A stretch of 64,000 bases of DNA from Nitratireductor thuwali (GCF_036621415.1 NZ_CP030941.1:1178001-1242000); one strand, 5' to 3'. Shown: positions 8,771 through 16,139, numbered from the stretch's first letter. Notes: a model not told the origin generated them from the letters alone. Made by a program: numbers and translations.

Positions 8771-9772
8771 TCACTCTCCCCGCATGGCGGCGAAGACTTC
8801 CTCTGCGCCAAGCTCGGAGACCATCTTTTCCGTCACCGGAAGGGTCAACTCGCCGAAGGCTGCCGCCTCTTCATCGGTCAATTCGATCACCGTGTTGTCG
8901 CCGGAAGCTTTCAGCCCCTCGATGGTCTCGGCCGCGCGCGCCCGCCAGGCATCCTCGGCGCTCTTCGACAGGACGATGCCGGTATTGGCATCGATCGCCG
9001 CCTTGAAGCCGTCGGGAAGGCTGTCATACTTGGCCTGGTTCATCACCACGTAGAAGGTGATCTGGCCGAGCGGCGCCCCGATCGTGTAGCTGTTGGCCAC
9101 CTCGTCGAGCTTGAAGTCCGCCACGGCCGAGGCTCCCGTGATGACCCCGTCGATCAGCCCGGTCTGCAGCGAATTGTATATCTCACCGGCAGGCATCTGC
9201 ACCGGCGTCGCGCCCAGCGCTTCCACGAGCCGGCCCGCGATGGAGCCCGAGACGCGGATCTTCAGCCCCTTGAGATCGTCCGGCGTGCGGATCTCGTGGT
9301 CCTTCATGATGAAGATGTTGGGCTCCGACGTCCAAAGCGCCAGCGGCTTGGTGCCGGGAAACTCGCTGGCCAGGTGCTCGTCATAGGCGTTCCACAAAAG
9401 ATCGTAGCCCATCATGCCGTCGGGGATGGCACCCGGCAATTCGGCGAGCATAGTCTTCGGGAACTGTGACGACGTATAGCCCTGCAGGCCCCACACGATG
9501 TCGGCGACACCCTGCACGACGCGCACATATTGCTCCAGCGGACCGGCGCCCAGTTCGCCGCCGGGATAGACCTGAACGGTGAGTTCCCCGTTCGTATCCG
9601 CCGACAGGCCCTCGGACAGAGGCTCGACGACCGAACTGGTCAAGACATGCGCCGGGGCGACGAAATGGGCGAACTTCAAGGTTTCAGCGGAGGCCGGAAC
9701 GGCCGCGGCGGCCAAAAGTCCGGTCGTAAAGGCCAGAGTGGCCAAACCATGCGATAGCGATTTCCTGAACAT
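8771..9772 (-). CDS. dctP: TRAP transporter periplasmic solute-binding protein
   Basis: The 333-residue product has a clear Sec signal peptide ending near AAVPASA-ETLKF. The DctP fold follows, with NELTVQVYPGG-type and GLKIRVSGSI segments and GEIYNSLQTGLIDGVI, where the family binds the substrate carboxylate through an Arg in the RVSGS region. ATG 9772 is preferred because AAGGGAGGAAG lies just upstream and the signal peptide starts there; a longer frame adds an unlikely 37-residue arginine-rich tail. It is the first gene of the ten-gene aromatic operon, so the operon promoter should lie in the roughly 190 bp upstream, where a LysR-type protein could act. The ligand is inferred to be an aromatic acid. 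Confidence 0.92.
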   Translation of the reverse strand: MFRKSLSHGLATLAFTTGLLAAAAVPASAETLKFAHFVAPAHVLTSSVVEPLSEGLSADTNGELTVQVYPGGELGAGPLEQYVRVVQGVADIVWGLQGYTSSQFPKTMLAELPGAIPDGMMGYDLLWNAYDEHLASEFPGTKPLALWTSEPNIFIMKDHEIRTPDDLKGLKIRVSGSIAGRLVEALGATPVQMPAGEIYNSLQTGLIDGVITGASAVADFKLDEVANSYTIGAPLGQITFYVVMNQAKYDSLPDGFKAAIDANTGIVLSKSAEDAWRARAAETIEGLKASGDNTVIELTDEEAAAFGELTLPVTEKMVSELGAEEVFAAMRGE

Positions 9773-10154
9773 GCGACTTCCTCCCTTTGTAAGCGCTGGC
9801 GGCGCAGGACGCCGTCCGCACGAACCGCCGGACTGTAACGCCTGTTTTGGCACAGCGAAGAATTCGTTCTGCTGCCTTCCCATAAGTTTTAGTTACAGAT
9901 AATCGTCACCCGCCGCGGCGGCGCGGCACCGGTATCGCGGCGGGAGCAGTCGTCTTCCCTACGGCATCGGCCCGTCGATCGGCATCTATTTCCGGAAAGC
10001 ACGATGCGTAGTTTCAAAGCGTTAGAGCGTCGTTTGTCCATCCGAATGGGCGCACGGCGCTCCAGCTATGCCATGGCGAAGCGTGAAGGCGCCGCCATGG
10101 CCGGCAGGGTATGATCGCCATTGAGAATAGGCAATCGCCCCTTCTTCTCTGGCG
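9773..10154. other. Intergenic region: putative leader of the dctP operon plus repeat
   Basis: No gene was found in these 382 bp. The half next to dctP is relatively AT-rich around 9890-9910 (TTTTAGTTACAGATAA on the + strand) and is the likely promoter zone of the operon. No convincing -35/-10 pair is visible, which would fit an activator-dependent promoter. The rest is a dispersed repeat at 9964-10063. The stop of the second O-demethylase gene lies at the right end. Confidence 0.5.
9964..10063 (-). repeat. Dispersed intergenic repeat, family 1, copy A
   Basis: On the minus strand this reads GACGCTCTAACGCTTTGAAA, then CTACGCATCGTGCTTTCCGG, then a GGGCCGATG end. The same order of blocks is seen at 11691-11786 (plus) and 15515-15612 (minus). 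The first part can fold on itself (GAGCGCC...GGACGCTC). It resembles the palindromic intergenic repeats common in Mesorhizobium-type genomes. Confidence 0.8.
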
Positions 10155-11567
10155 TCAGGCGGTCTTCCTCGTGCGCCAGCTTTCCGCATAGCTCTCGCGG
10201 GCTTCCCGGGCATAGGGAGTGGGCGAGACGCGCACGCGGATCTCGGCCTGCCGGTGCCTTTCGGTGGACGTCTTGCCGCTGCCGCCGTCCGGCTCCCCCC
10301 ACACCAGCGTCAGCACGTCGCCCTCCTGCACGTCGTCGTCGACCACGCCCAGCGACAGCACGCAGCGCTCGTTGAAGCTGTAGCCGTTGAACATGGACAG
10401 ACCGACGAGCTTGCCGTCGCGCAGGATCTTGTCGAAACCCGAAGAGGCATAGTTCGGCTGCGGGAAGTCGATCCACTTGTAGGGCACTTCGCCCGGCCGG
10501 AAGGCGGAGGCGATGACCTCGACCACGTCCTCGGCGTTCCACTCGAAGGTCACCTTCTTGCGGTGCGGCTGGTCCTTCATCTTCTCCAGTGCCTCGCGGC
10601 CGATGAAGTCGTGATCGTTCTTGATGTAGATCCCATAGCCGAGCGCGAAGGGCGAGGTGTAATAGTCGCGGATGTCGTCCGACACGAAACTGCCGCCGAT
10701 CGCGCCGGTCGCCTCGTAGCCATTGGCGGGCAGCCACTCGCGGTATTCCTTCATGATGCCGTCGCCCGTGTAGATGGCCGGCAGCGGCGACGGGATCCAG
10801 CCCGATTCCAGCGTGTTGGTGGAATAGGCGCGGCTGCCGACCTGGTGCAGGTCGACGCCCGCCTCCTCGGCGGCGTTGAGGATCGCGTCGCGGATCTCGT
10901 CCTTCTCCGCATAGGGCCCCCAGATTTCCAGGCCCGGCGCGCCGGCCATGCCATGGCGCAGCGCCTGCACCCGGCGGCTGCCGATATTGATCCAGTCGAC
11001 ATGGAAGAACTTGATGTCCGGCAAGGGCCCGCCATGCATCTTCTCGAAAACCCGCGGAGCGTCGGGTCCCTGGATCTGGTAGCGGTAGTGGACGCGCTCC
11101 ACCTTCTTGCCGTCGGGTCGCGAGGGCGAGCGCGGATCGCGCGTGATCTTCACGTCATGCTTGCCGCGCGAGCCATGGAACTCCACCCAATTGGCCGCCG
11201 GCGCGCGGCCGACGAGAATGAACTTGTCCTCGCGCTCGCGGAACATGATCATGTCGCCGATCACATAGCCTTCGGGCGTGACCGGAACGAAATGCTTGGC
11301 CCGGTTGGTGCCGAATTTGGCGAAACTGTTGATGGCCAGACCCTCGAGCAGCTTGGCCGCATCCGGTCCCTCGACGATCACCTCGTCCATGTGGTGCGAC
11401 TGGTCGAACAGCACGGCCGAATCCCGCCAGGCGCGCTGCTCGTCGCGCCAGTTGGTGAACTCCGCCGCCACCACCGGGTATACATACATGCCGATTTTGG
11501 AATTCCGCAGAACCGGAACGATGTTGCCCTTTTCTTCCAAAATGCTCTGCAAGCTGGGTTTTGCCAC
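10155..11567 (-). CDS. ligM: Vanillate/3-O-methylgallate O-demethylase, tetrahydrofolate-dependent
   Basis: The 470-residue GcvT-fold protein is close to the length of LigM and aligns along its whole length with the 457-residue homologue at 364-1737. It shares MYVYP near residue 30, LFDQSHHM near residues 54-60 (the catalytic His region), SRAYSTNTLESGWIPSPLPA, and TLVWGEPDGGSGK at the end. The start is the GTG at 11565-11567, because AGGGAGGAAG lies 6-7 nt upstream. Longer frames would place the ribosome site inside the gene and run through the operator palindromes. It transfers the aryl methyl to tetrahydrofolate, producing 5-methyl-tetrahydrofolate for the nearby MetF. Two palindromes upstream suggest control by the adjacent GntR protein. 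LigM versus DesA specificity cannot be settled from sequence alone. Confidence 0.85.
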   Translation of the reverse strand: MAKPSLQSILEEKGNIVPVLRNSKIGMYVYPVVAAEFTNWRDEQRAWRDSAVLFDQSHHMDEVIVEGPDAAKLLEGLAINSFAKFGTNRAKHFVPVTPEGYVIGDMIMFREREDKFILVGRAPAANWVEFHGSRGKHDVKITRDPRSPSRPDGKKVERVHYRYQIQGPDAPRVFEKMHGGPLPDIKFFHVDWINIGSRRVQALRHGMAGAPGLEIWGPYAEKDEIRDAILNAAEEAGVDLHQVGSRAYSTNTLESGWIPSPLPAIYTGDGIMKEYREWLPANGYEATGAIGGSFVSDDIRDYYTSPFALGYGIYIKNDHDFIGREALEKMKDQPHRKKVTFEWNAEDVVEVIASAFRPGEVPYKWIDFPQPNYASSGFDKILRDGKLVGLSMFNGYSFNERCVLSLGVVDDDVQEGDVLTLVWGEPDGGSGKTSTERHRQAEIRVRVSPTPYAREARESYAESWRTRKTA

Positions 11568-11595
11568 GAGTTCTTCCTCCCTGTCGTGAAATACC

Positions 11596-11605
11596 ATGTA
11601 TACAT
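11596..11605. promoter_or_regulatory. Putative GntR/FCD operator upstream of ligM
   Basis: ATGTATACAT is a perfect 10-bp palindrome with a GTATAC core, 28 bp upstream of the ligM GTG. Related cores occur in the gntR-metF intergenic region, which fits autoregulation plus control of ligM. Confidence 0.65.
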
Positions 11606-11647
11606 TTCTCGCGCAGTCGGGCGGGATTTGCAAGCGGAAACCGCCCC

Positions 11648-11657
11648 TGTGTACACA
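11648..11657. promoter_or_regulatory. Second palindrome upstream of ligM
   Basis: TGTGTACACA is a perfect 10-bp palindrome 42 bp beyond the first operator (52 bp centre to centre, about five helical turns). Its core differs slightly (GTGTAC), so it may be a weaker site for the same regulator. Confidence 0.5.
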
Positions 11658-11690
11658 CGAGCGGGTCACCGGCAGAACCAGATCGCGGCT

Positions 11691-11786
11691 AGAGCGCCGT
11701 GCGTCTTTCAAGACGCACAAAGGACGCTCTAAACCATTGAATCTACGCATCGAGCTTCCCGAAAATCGAGTCCGGTTCTCGGGCCG
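11691..11786 (+). repeat. Dispersed intergenic repeat, family 1, copy B
   Basis: Plus-strand copy: AGAGCGCCGTGCGTC, a small hairpin (GCGTC TTTCAA GACGC), GGACGCTCTAAACCATTGAA, TCTACGCATCGAGC and a CCCGAAAA...TTCTCGGGCCGATGC end. It lies between ligM and the gntR stop. Copies A and C match block by block. Confidence 0.8.
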
Positions 11787-11846
11787 ATGCTGTAGAGGAC
11801 CGCCGCCATCGAGGCGGGCGGCAGGCGCGCGCCGGGCCGCTCCGCG

Positions 11847-12581
11847 CTACACCACGACCAATGCCAGACCGGGCACGGTGCCGATCAGGCTGCGATCCTT
11901 GGACAGGACGTATTCGAGGTCGGCCCGCGCCGTGCGCGCATGCTCGCGCGCTATATGTTCGGCGCGCGCGCCTTCACGCGCAGCGATAGCGGCGACCAGC
12001 GCGCGGTGCTGCTCCTGCGCCAGGGGCAGCGACCGTCGGCGCGTGGCGAATTCCACCTTGTCCGGCAGAAAGGCCGAGGGCGAAGCGAATGGCAGCCGCT
12101 TCACGCGCTCCAGCTCGCGCCGCACGACTTCGCTGCCGACAAGCCCGGCAAGCTGGTCGTGGAAGCGCGCGTTCAATCGCGAATAGCCCTCGAAGTCCAC
12201 GTCGCCGCCATCTTTGTCGAAACACAGATCGAGTTCGTCCACGGTGGCTCGGATGGCGGCCAGCGCTTCCGGCGCCACGCCACGCTCGGCGGCCAGCCGC
12301 GCTGCCGTACCTTCCAGCACGCCGCGCAGTTCGACCGCGTCGACGACGTCGGAAAAGCCGAAGGTCCGCACGACGAAGCCGCCGCCGCGGGCCCGGTCCA
12401 AAAGCCCCTCCTCCGCGAGCCGCGACATGGCCTCGCGCACGGGCGTGCGCGATATCTGCAGCAACTCCGCCAGCGGCACCTCGAACAGCCGCTGCCCGCC
12501 CGGCAGCTCGCCGCTCAGGATCCGCCTTCTGAGTTCGGTCAACGCCCTCATCGTATGGGTGGTGCTCGCAGTCTCCGCCAT
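11847..12581 (-). CDS. GntR-family transcriptional regulator with FCD domain
   Basis: The 244-residue protein has an N-terminal winged helix (TELRRRILSGELPGGQRLFE; LLQISRTPVREAMSRLAEEG) followed by an all-helical FCD ligand domain with probable metal-binding residues in NARFHDQL, QEQHRALV and HIAREHARTA. ATG 12581 is used because it directly precedes the domain; a frame starting 108 bp upstream exists but would cross one of the putative operators. It is divergent from metF and upstream of ligM on the same strand. This layout and the shared palindromes suggest a VanR-like repressor of methoxy-aromatic demethylation. The effector (vanillate, syringate or a later product) is unknown. Confidence 0.88.
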   Translation of the reverse strand: MAETASTTHTMRALTELRRRILSGELPGGQRLFEVPLAELLQISRTPVREAMSRLAEEGLLDRARGGGFVVRTFGFSDVVDAVELRGVLEGTAARLAAERGVAPEALAAIRATVDELDLCFDKDGGDVDFEGYSRLNARFHDQLAGLVGSEVVRRELERVKRLPFASPSAFLPDKVEFATRRRSLPLAQEQHRALVAAIAAREGARAEHIAREHARTARADLEYVLSKDRSLIGTVPGLALVVV

Positions 12582-12661
12582 CTTCCGCAATTTCCCCTTC
12601 GCCTTCACCGCCAACGCGCGGCACGACCATGCCGCCAATCGCCGGAAGAATCCAGCCTCAT

Positions 12662-12673
12662 TGTGCATACATG
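12662..12673. promoter_or_regulatory. Putative GntR operator in the gntR-metF region (site 1)
   Basis: TGTGCATACATG contains an imperfect GTATAC-type core (GCATAC), 81 bp before the gntR ATG. It fits autoregulation. Confidence 0.45.
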
Positions 12674-12714
12674 GAACGGAAGGTGACACCGCTCATCTCA
12701 AGATTCGTGACAAT

Positions 12715-12726
12715 TATGTATGCAAA
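12715..12726. promoter_or_regulatory. Putative GntR operator in the gntR-metF region (site 2)
   Basis: TATGTATGCAAA is an imperfect copy of the same core (GTATGC). It lies between the two divergent genes. Confidence 0.45.
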
Positions 12727-12742
12727 ACCAGCGAATTTCCGG

Positions 12743-12771
12743 TTGATAAAGCCAAATCCTCGCTATATATC
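12743..12771 (+). promoter_or_regulatory. Sigma70-like promoter for metF
   Basis: TTGATA at 12743-12748 and TATATC at 12766-12771 are separated by 17 bp. This is an unusually good match in this GC-rich DNA. The operator at 12778-12789 would cover the predicted start of transcription, giving simple repression. Confidence 0.6.
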
Positions 12772-12777
12772 GGAATC

Positions 12778-12789
12778 TGTGTATACATG
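12778..12789. promoter_or_regulatory. Putative GntR operator at the metF transcription start (site 3)
   Basis: TGTGTATACATG contains the same GTATAC core as the ligM operator and lies immediately downstream of the TTGATA/TATATC promoter. Confidence 0.6.
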
Positions 12790-12935
12790 TCGGCAACTGC
12801 CCATGATCGAGATGTACGCAGATGGAGTCGTTGCGGTGCGCTGGCTCCGATCGTCGCCAAGGCAGGGCCGGAGAGTTGCTCAACCGCGGTGGCGGCGATG
12901 TGGCGTGGACGCGGGACCGACGGGAGGCGGAGACC

Positions 12936-13826
12936 ATGATGCTCATGCAGGCGATCCGGAAGGGCCCTCGGCCCCGCACGCTCGATCTGATCGAGGATTA
13001 TTCGCTGGAGATCACGGCGAAGGATGTCGACAATCTCGCCCAGGCGGCTCTGAAGATACCGGCAGGCACGCGCATATCGGTCACCTTCCTGCCCAATGAG
13101 GATTTGCAGGCCCGCATCGAGGCGGCAGCAACCGTCCGCCGGCTCGGCTTCGTGCCGGTGCCGCACATTTCGGCCCGCCGCCTGCGGTCGCAGCACGAGC
13201 TGGAAGGCTTCCTCGAAGCGCTGGCGCGCGAGGCGCGGATCGACGACGCATTCGTCGTCGCCGGCGACCCTCCCCGGCCTGAAGGTCCCTACGAGGATGC
13301 GCTCGCAGTCATCCGCAGCGGGCTCCTCGAAAAATACGGCATTCGGCACATCGGCATTTCCGGCTACCCGGAAGGTCACCCCGACATCGGGCCCGACAAG
13401 CTCATGCAGGCGATGCGCGACAAGCTGGCCCGGATCGAGGCGCAGGGTCTTGAGGCGTCCATCACCACGCAGTTCGGCTTCGACGCCGCGCCCATCCTCT
13501 CCTGGCTCGAACGCATCCGTGCGGCGGGCATCCATGAGCCGGTGCGCATCGGCGTGCCCGGTCCCTGCAATGTCGGCACGCTGTTGCGCTTTGCCGCGCG
13601 CTGCGGCGTCGGCGCTTCCGCCTCGGTCATGGCCAAATACGGCGTGTCGATCACCAGGGTCCTGTCGACGGCCGGCCCGGACCCGCTGGTCACGGCGCTC
13701 GCCGCAGGCCTCGATCCTGCCGTCCATGGCAGTGTCTCATTGCATCTCTATCCGTTCGGCGGGCTGCTCAAATCGGCGGAATGGGCCGAAGGCTTCATGA
13801 GCGCCCAGGCCGCCGCGACACGGTAA
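12936..13826 (+). CDS. metF: Methylenetetrahydrofolate reductase family protein
   Basis: The 296-residue protein has the MTHFR beta/alpha barrel: FLPNEDLQARIEAAATVRRL, PHISARRLRSQHELEGFLEA, DDAFVVAGDPPRPEGPYEDA, ISGYPEGHPD, and ITTQFGFDA with the conserved Gln-Phe of the flavin and folate site. ATG 12936 has GGGAGG 8 nt upstream. In methoxy-aromatic degraders such as Sphingobium, MetF runs in the oxidative direction, turning 5-methyl-tetrahydrofolate from LigM into 5,10-methylene-tetrahydrofolate. Its position, divergent from the GntR regulator and near ligM, supports that role rather than methionine synthesis. It differs from the housekeeping MetF layout, so a second metF is expected elsewhere in the genome. 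Confidence 0.88.
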   Translation: MMLMQAIRKGPRPRTLDLIEDYSLEITAKDVDNLAQAALKIPAGTRISVTFLPNEDLQARIEAAATVRRLGFVPVPHISARRLRSQHELEGFLEALAREARIDDAFVVAGDPPRPEGPYEDALAVIRSGLLEKYGIRHIGISGYPEGHPDIGPDKLMQAMRDKLARIEAQGLEASITTQFGFDAAPILSWLERIRAAGIHEPVRIGVPGPCNVGTLLRFAARCGVGASASVMAKYGVSITRVLSTAGPDPLVTALAAGLDPAVHGSVSLHLYPFGGLLKSAEWAEGFMSAQAAATR

Positions 13827-14083
13827 GGCAACCGCCGGAGCGCCGTTGGGCACCGTGAATGCACGGCGGCCGGCGTTCAGGAAGTGCCCGGCAAAGGCAG
13901 TGCCTGGCAGCCGGGACCGCTGCCGCGCTCACCGGCGGCCCCGAACCCTCCAATGTCTCAGGCCACGGCTTCGGGCGATGTGCCTGCGGCCCCGGCCGCC
14001 GCGCCGGCGGCGGCTGCCGTTGCATTGCAAATAGCCCGCGGATGGACCATAAAGGCCCGAGAAGCCCGGAAAGGGCACGCGCC

Positions 14084-14170
14084 ATGAAGAACCACAGCCT
14101 GACGATATTTCTGCTCGCAATGATGCTGATTTTCATCGCTTCAGGTCTGCTGCTGTACTATCCGATTTGA
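14084..14170 (+). CDS. Very small single-pass membrane protein
   Basis: Twenty-eight codons, MKNHSLTIFLLAMM followed by LIFIASGLLLYYPI, form one hydrophobic helix with a short basic N-terminus. A GGAAAGGG stretch lies about 10 nt upstream. No family was recognised and no function is proposed. Coding status rests only on the membrane-helix pattern; the 257 bp before it, after metF, hold no visible gene. Confidence 0.4.
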   Translation: MKNHSLTIFLLAMMLIFIASGLLLYYPI

Positions 14171-14426
14171 TCGCAATGCCTCGCGGATGTGGCTGGAGCT
14201 TCATCTTCAACGCTCGCTATCGGCCGGACATCGTGATATGGTCTTCACTAGACGCTGGGCCTGAACCCGCCCATGTCGCGGTGAGTTAATCCGGTATACC
14301 CTGCATGCGTCGGCCCTCCGCTTGGGCCTTCCCGTCTGGCGGCAACTCGATCTTTCACTGATAGCCCGGAACCCCGCACGCTCTGTCTGCAGGGTACGGA
14401 GTGCCCCGACCAGACGGACGTGACAA

Positions 14427-14573
14427 ATGTTCAAACAACACGGCGGCAGCAAATTCGATGGACGCGACCGGCGCGAGTCCCAGACCGCCGAGCGGCGGAT
14501 GCTGCTTTGGATCGCCGCCCTGGGCGGAATAATCGGCGTCTCGGTGGTTATTATCGTCGCCACGTTCTTATAG
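14427..14573 (+). CDS. Small single-pass membrane protein
   Basis: The 48-residue product has a charged N-terminal half (KFDGRDRRESQTAERR) followed by one membrane helix (MLLWIAALGGIIGVSVVIIV). Third codon positions are G/C-rich, as expected for a real gene here, and the amphipathic-plus-helix design is common among small stress proteins. No ribosome site is obvious. It could be a regulator or chaperone of a membrane complex, but this is unknown. Confidence 0.5.
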   Translation: MFKQHGGSKFDGRDRRESQTAERRMLLWIAALGGIIGVSVVIIVATFL

Positions 14574-14668
14574 GACGAACTTCAGCTTCGACCGTTTCGC
14601 TCAGTTGGTTTCCCTCGAGGCGGCAGCGCAGATCCGTCCGCGCCGCCGCCTTGCAGGCGGAAGGCTCC

Positions 14669-15028
14669 TCAGGCCGGCGCCCGTTGCGGCCTGCGGTAGG
14701 TGCAAAGCGCCGCCCCGATTTCAAGAATGCCGAAGATCAGGTGCGGCCAGAAGACCTGGCTGCTGAATCCGAAGAGCCAGGGCGAGGCCGCGAGAAAAAG
14801 CCCGCCAAGAGCGTCGATGCCCAGGTGAACGGGCATTGGAATGAGCCGGACCAGCCCGAGCTCGTAATCGGTGAAAAGACTGTAGACGATGACCGCGAGC
14901 CCGACAATGACCGGCACCCACTGCGCAGCCTGGCCATCTGCGAATCCGAGCAGCCAGGGCAACACGATGAGCAGCAAGCCCATCGCGTAATCGAGAATGC
15001 CGTGAACCCGGGTTGGGATTATCTGCAT
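14669..15028 (-). CDS. SPW repeat protein (membrane)
   Basis: The 119-residue protein has four membrane helices arranged as two repeats, each with a Pro-Trp-Leu turn: LLLIVLPWLLGFADG and FLAASPWLFGFSSQ. This is the SPW-repeat family of small membrane proteins with no known biochemical activity. ATG 15028 is chosen for the AGGAGGGAACG upstream; the longer frame adds a non-conserved tail. A GGAAC-N16-AGTT element sits 46 bp upstream, so general-stress control is likely. Confidence 0.85.
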   Translation of the reverse strand: MQIIPTRVHGILDYAMGLLLIVLPWLLGFADGQAAQWVPVIVGLAVIVYSLFTDYELGLVRLIPMPVHLGIDALGGLFLAASPWLFGFSSQVFWPHLIFGILEIGAALCTYRRPQRAPA

Positions 15029-15080
15029 CGTTCCCTCCTGTCCTGAGTTGAGTGACGCCGCGTCCGGCCGGTGACCCGCC

Positions 15081-15105
15081 AACTGTGGCGGTCACCAAAG
15101 GTTCC
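15081..15105 (-). promoter_or_regulatory. EcfG-type promoter variant for the SPW gene
   Basis: On the minus strand, GGAAC (15105-15101), 16 bp, AGTT (15084-15081). The -10 differs from CGTT at one base. The implied 5' leader is about 45 nt. Confidence 0.5.
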
Positions 15106-15218
15106 GGCCCTTTAAAATCGGTGTGCGGTCAGGTTTCCCTGGCGGACGGTCAGGTGAACGAAAAATCCCTTGCACGGGCGCGCGCATTTTCTATCATTGA
15201 GTTCCAAGGGAGGCTTTC

Positions 15219-15470
15219 ATGGTAAACACCAGCACGAACAAGGTTCCCCCAGCCCTCAAGCAAGCACTGCAGGAATTCCTGCAACGGCGGCGAAGCGACC
15301 GGCCCGTCTCCATTGCGGACATGATGCAGCGCACCCGATACGCGCTGCCCGATCTTGCCTTGACCGATGACGAGTTGGAACGGGCCATCGCCGAGGAAAT
15401 CGTCGATAGACACGGCAATATCGCCTTTGACAGGCACGACACCTCGCATTTGCGGCCGTCGAAAAACTGA
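15219..15470 (+). CDS. Small conserved-looking hypothetical protein
   Basis: The 83-residue soluble protein has no signal or membrane segment. It is predicted mostly helical (ALKQALQEFLQRRR; LTDDELERAIAEEIVDRHGN). AAGGGAGGC lies 5-6 nt before the ATG, which supports translation. The middle part (SIADMMQRTRYALPDLALTD) reads like a small DNA- or protein-binding domain, but no named family was recognised. It is divergent from the SPW gene across a 190-bp spacer. Confidence 0.65.
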   Translation: MVNTSTNKVPPALKQALQEFLQRRRSDRPVSIADMMQRTRYALPDLALTDDELERAIAEEIVDRHGNIAFDRHDTSHLRPSKN

Positions 15471-15514
15471 AGGATCCGCTGCAGGCCAGGTCAGCCAGCG
15501 CAACTTTGCGCCGG

Positions 15515-15612
15515 ATACAGCATCGGCCCGAAACGATTTTCGGGCCGGTGTGTGGATTCGCCGATGCGTAGATTCAAAAGTTGGAGCGCCCTTGCATAGC
15601 GTCCTCATGGAC
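15515..15612 (-). repeat. Dispersed intergenic repeat, family 1, copy C
   Basis: Minus-strand reading: GGAGCGCCGGGTGTCC, an inner hairpin, GGGCGCTCCAACTTTTGAA, TCTACGCATCGGC, and CCCGAAAATCGTTTCGGGCC near the end. The terminal CGGCCCGAAA...TTTCGGGCC can form a strong hairpin. Confidence 0.8.
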
Positions 15613-15641
15613 ACCCGGCGCTCCGACCGTTCGGCGTGGCT

Positions 15642-15666
15642 GGAACATGTGGGCGGGACAAGTGTT
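15642..15666 (+). promoter_or_regulatory. EcfG-type promoter variant for the ASRT-like gene
   Basis: GGAAC (15642-15646), 16 bp, TGTT (15663-15666), leading to a leader of about 30 nt before ATG 15704. One base differs from the CGTT consensus. Confidence 0.45.
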
Positions 15667-15703
15667 CCGACCGCTACCGACGCCACGCTTTGAAGAGGAC
15701 ATC

Positions 15704-16075
15704 ATGGCCATCGGACGCAACCAGTGGGCGATCGCCGAAGGATATATCCCCGGAAGCAGCACCGGGCCCGCTCCGGCTATGACCAGCCACGAAACGGCGT
15801 GCATCCTGAACGCCGGCGACCGCGAGATCCACGTCGAGATCACCATCTACTTTGCCGACCGCGAGCCGGTCGGCCCCTACCGGGTCTCGGTGCCGCCGCG
15901 GCGGACGCTGCATTTGCGCTTCAACGAATTGGAGGATCCGGAGAGCATCCCGCGTGACACGCCCTTCTCGAGCGTCCTCGTCTCCGACGGTCCGATGGTG
16001 GTTCAGCACACGCGGCTCGACAGCCGCCAGGCCGAAAATGCGCTGCTCTCCACCATCGCCTATTCGGAAGCCTGA
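15704..16075 (+). CDS. Sensory rhodopsin transducer-like protein (ASRT family)
   Basis: The 123-residue protein matches the small all-beta Anabaena sensory rhodopsin transducer family. It has WAIAEGYIPGSSTGP at the N-terminus, SHETACILNAGD, EITIYFADREPVGPYRVSV, and LHLRFNELEDPESIPRDTPF, then a C-terminal QHTRLDSRQAE segment. In Anabaena this protein binds a rhodopsin and DNA. No rhodopsin gene is present in this window, so the role here may be sugar or ligand sensing, as suggested for bacterial orphan homologues. ATG 15704 starts exactly at the family N-terminus. It stands alone between a repeat and a convergent gene, with a possible EcfG-type promoter. Confidence 0.85.
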   Translation: MAIGRNQWAIAEGYIPGSSTGPAPAMTSHETACILNAGDREIHVEITIYFADREPVGPYRVSVPPRRTLHLRFNELEDPESIPRDTPFSSVLVSDGPMVVQHTRLDSRQAENALLSTIAYSEA

Positions 16076-16139
16076 GCGGCCGGCCGGCTTCCTGCGGACG
16101 GCGCTGGGCGGTCCTGCGGCCTGCCTCTTGTAAACATGG

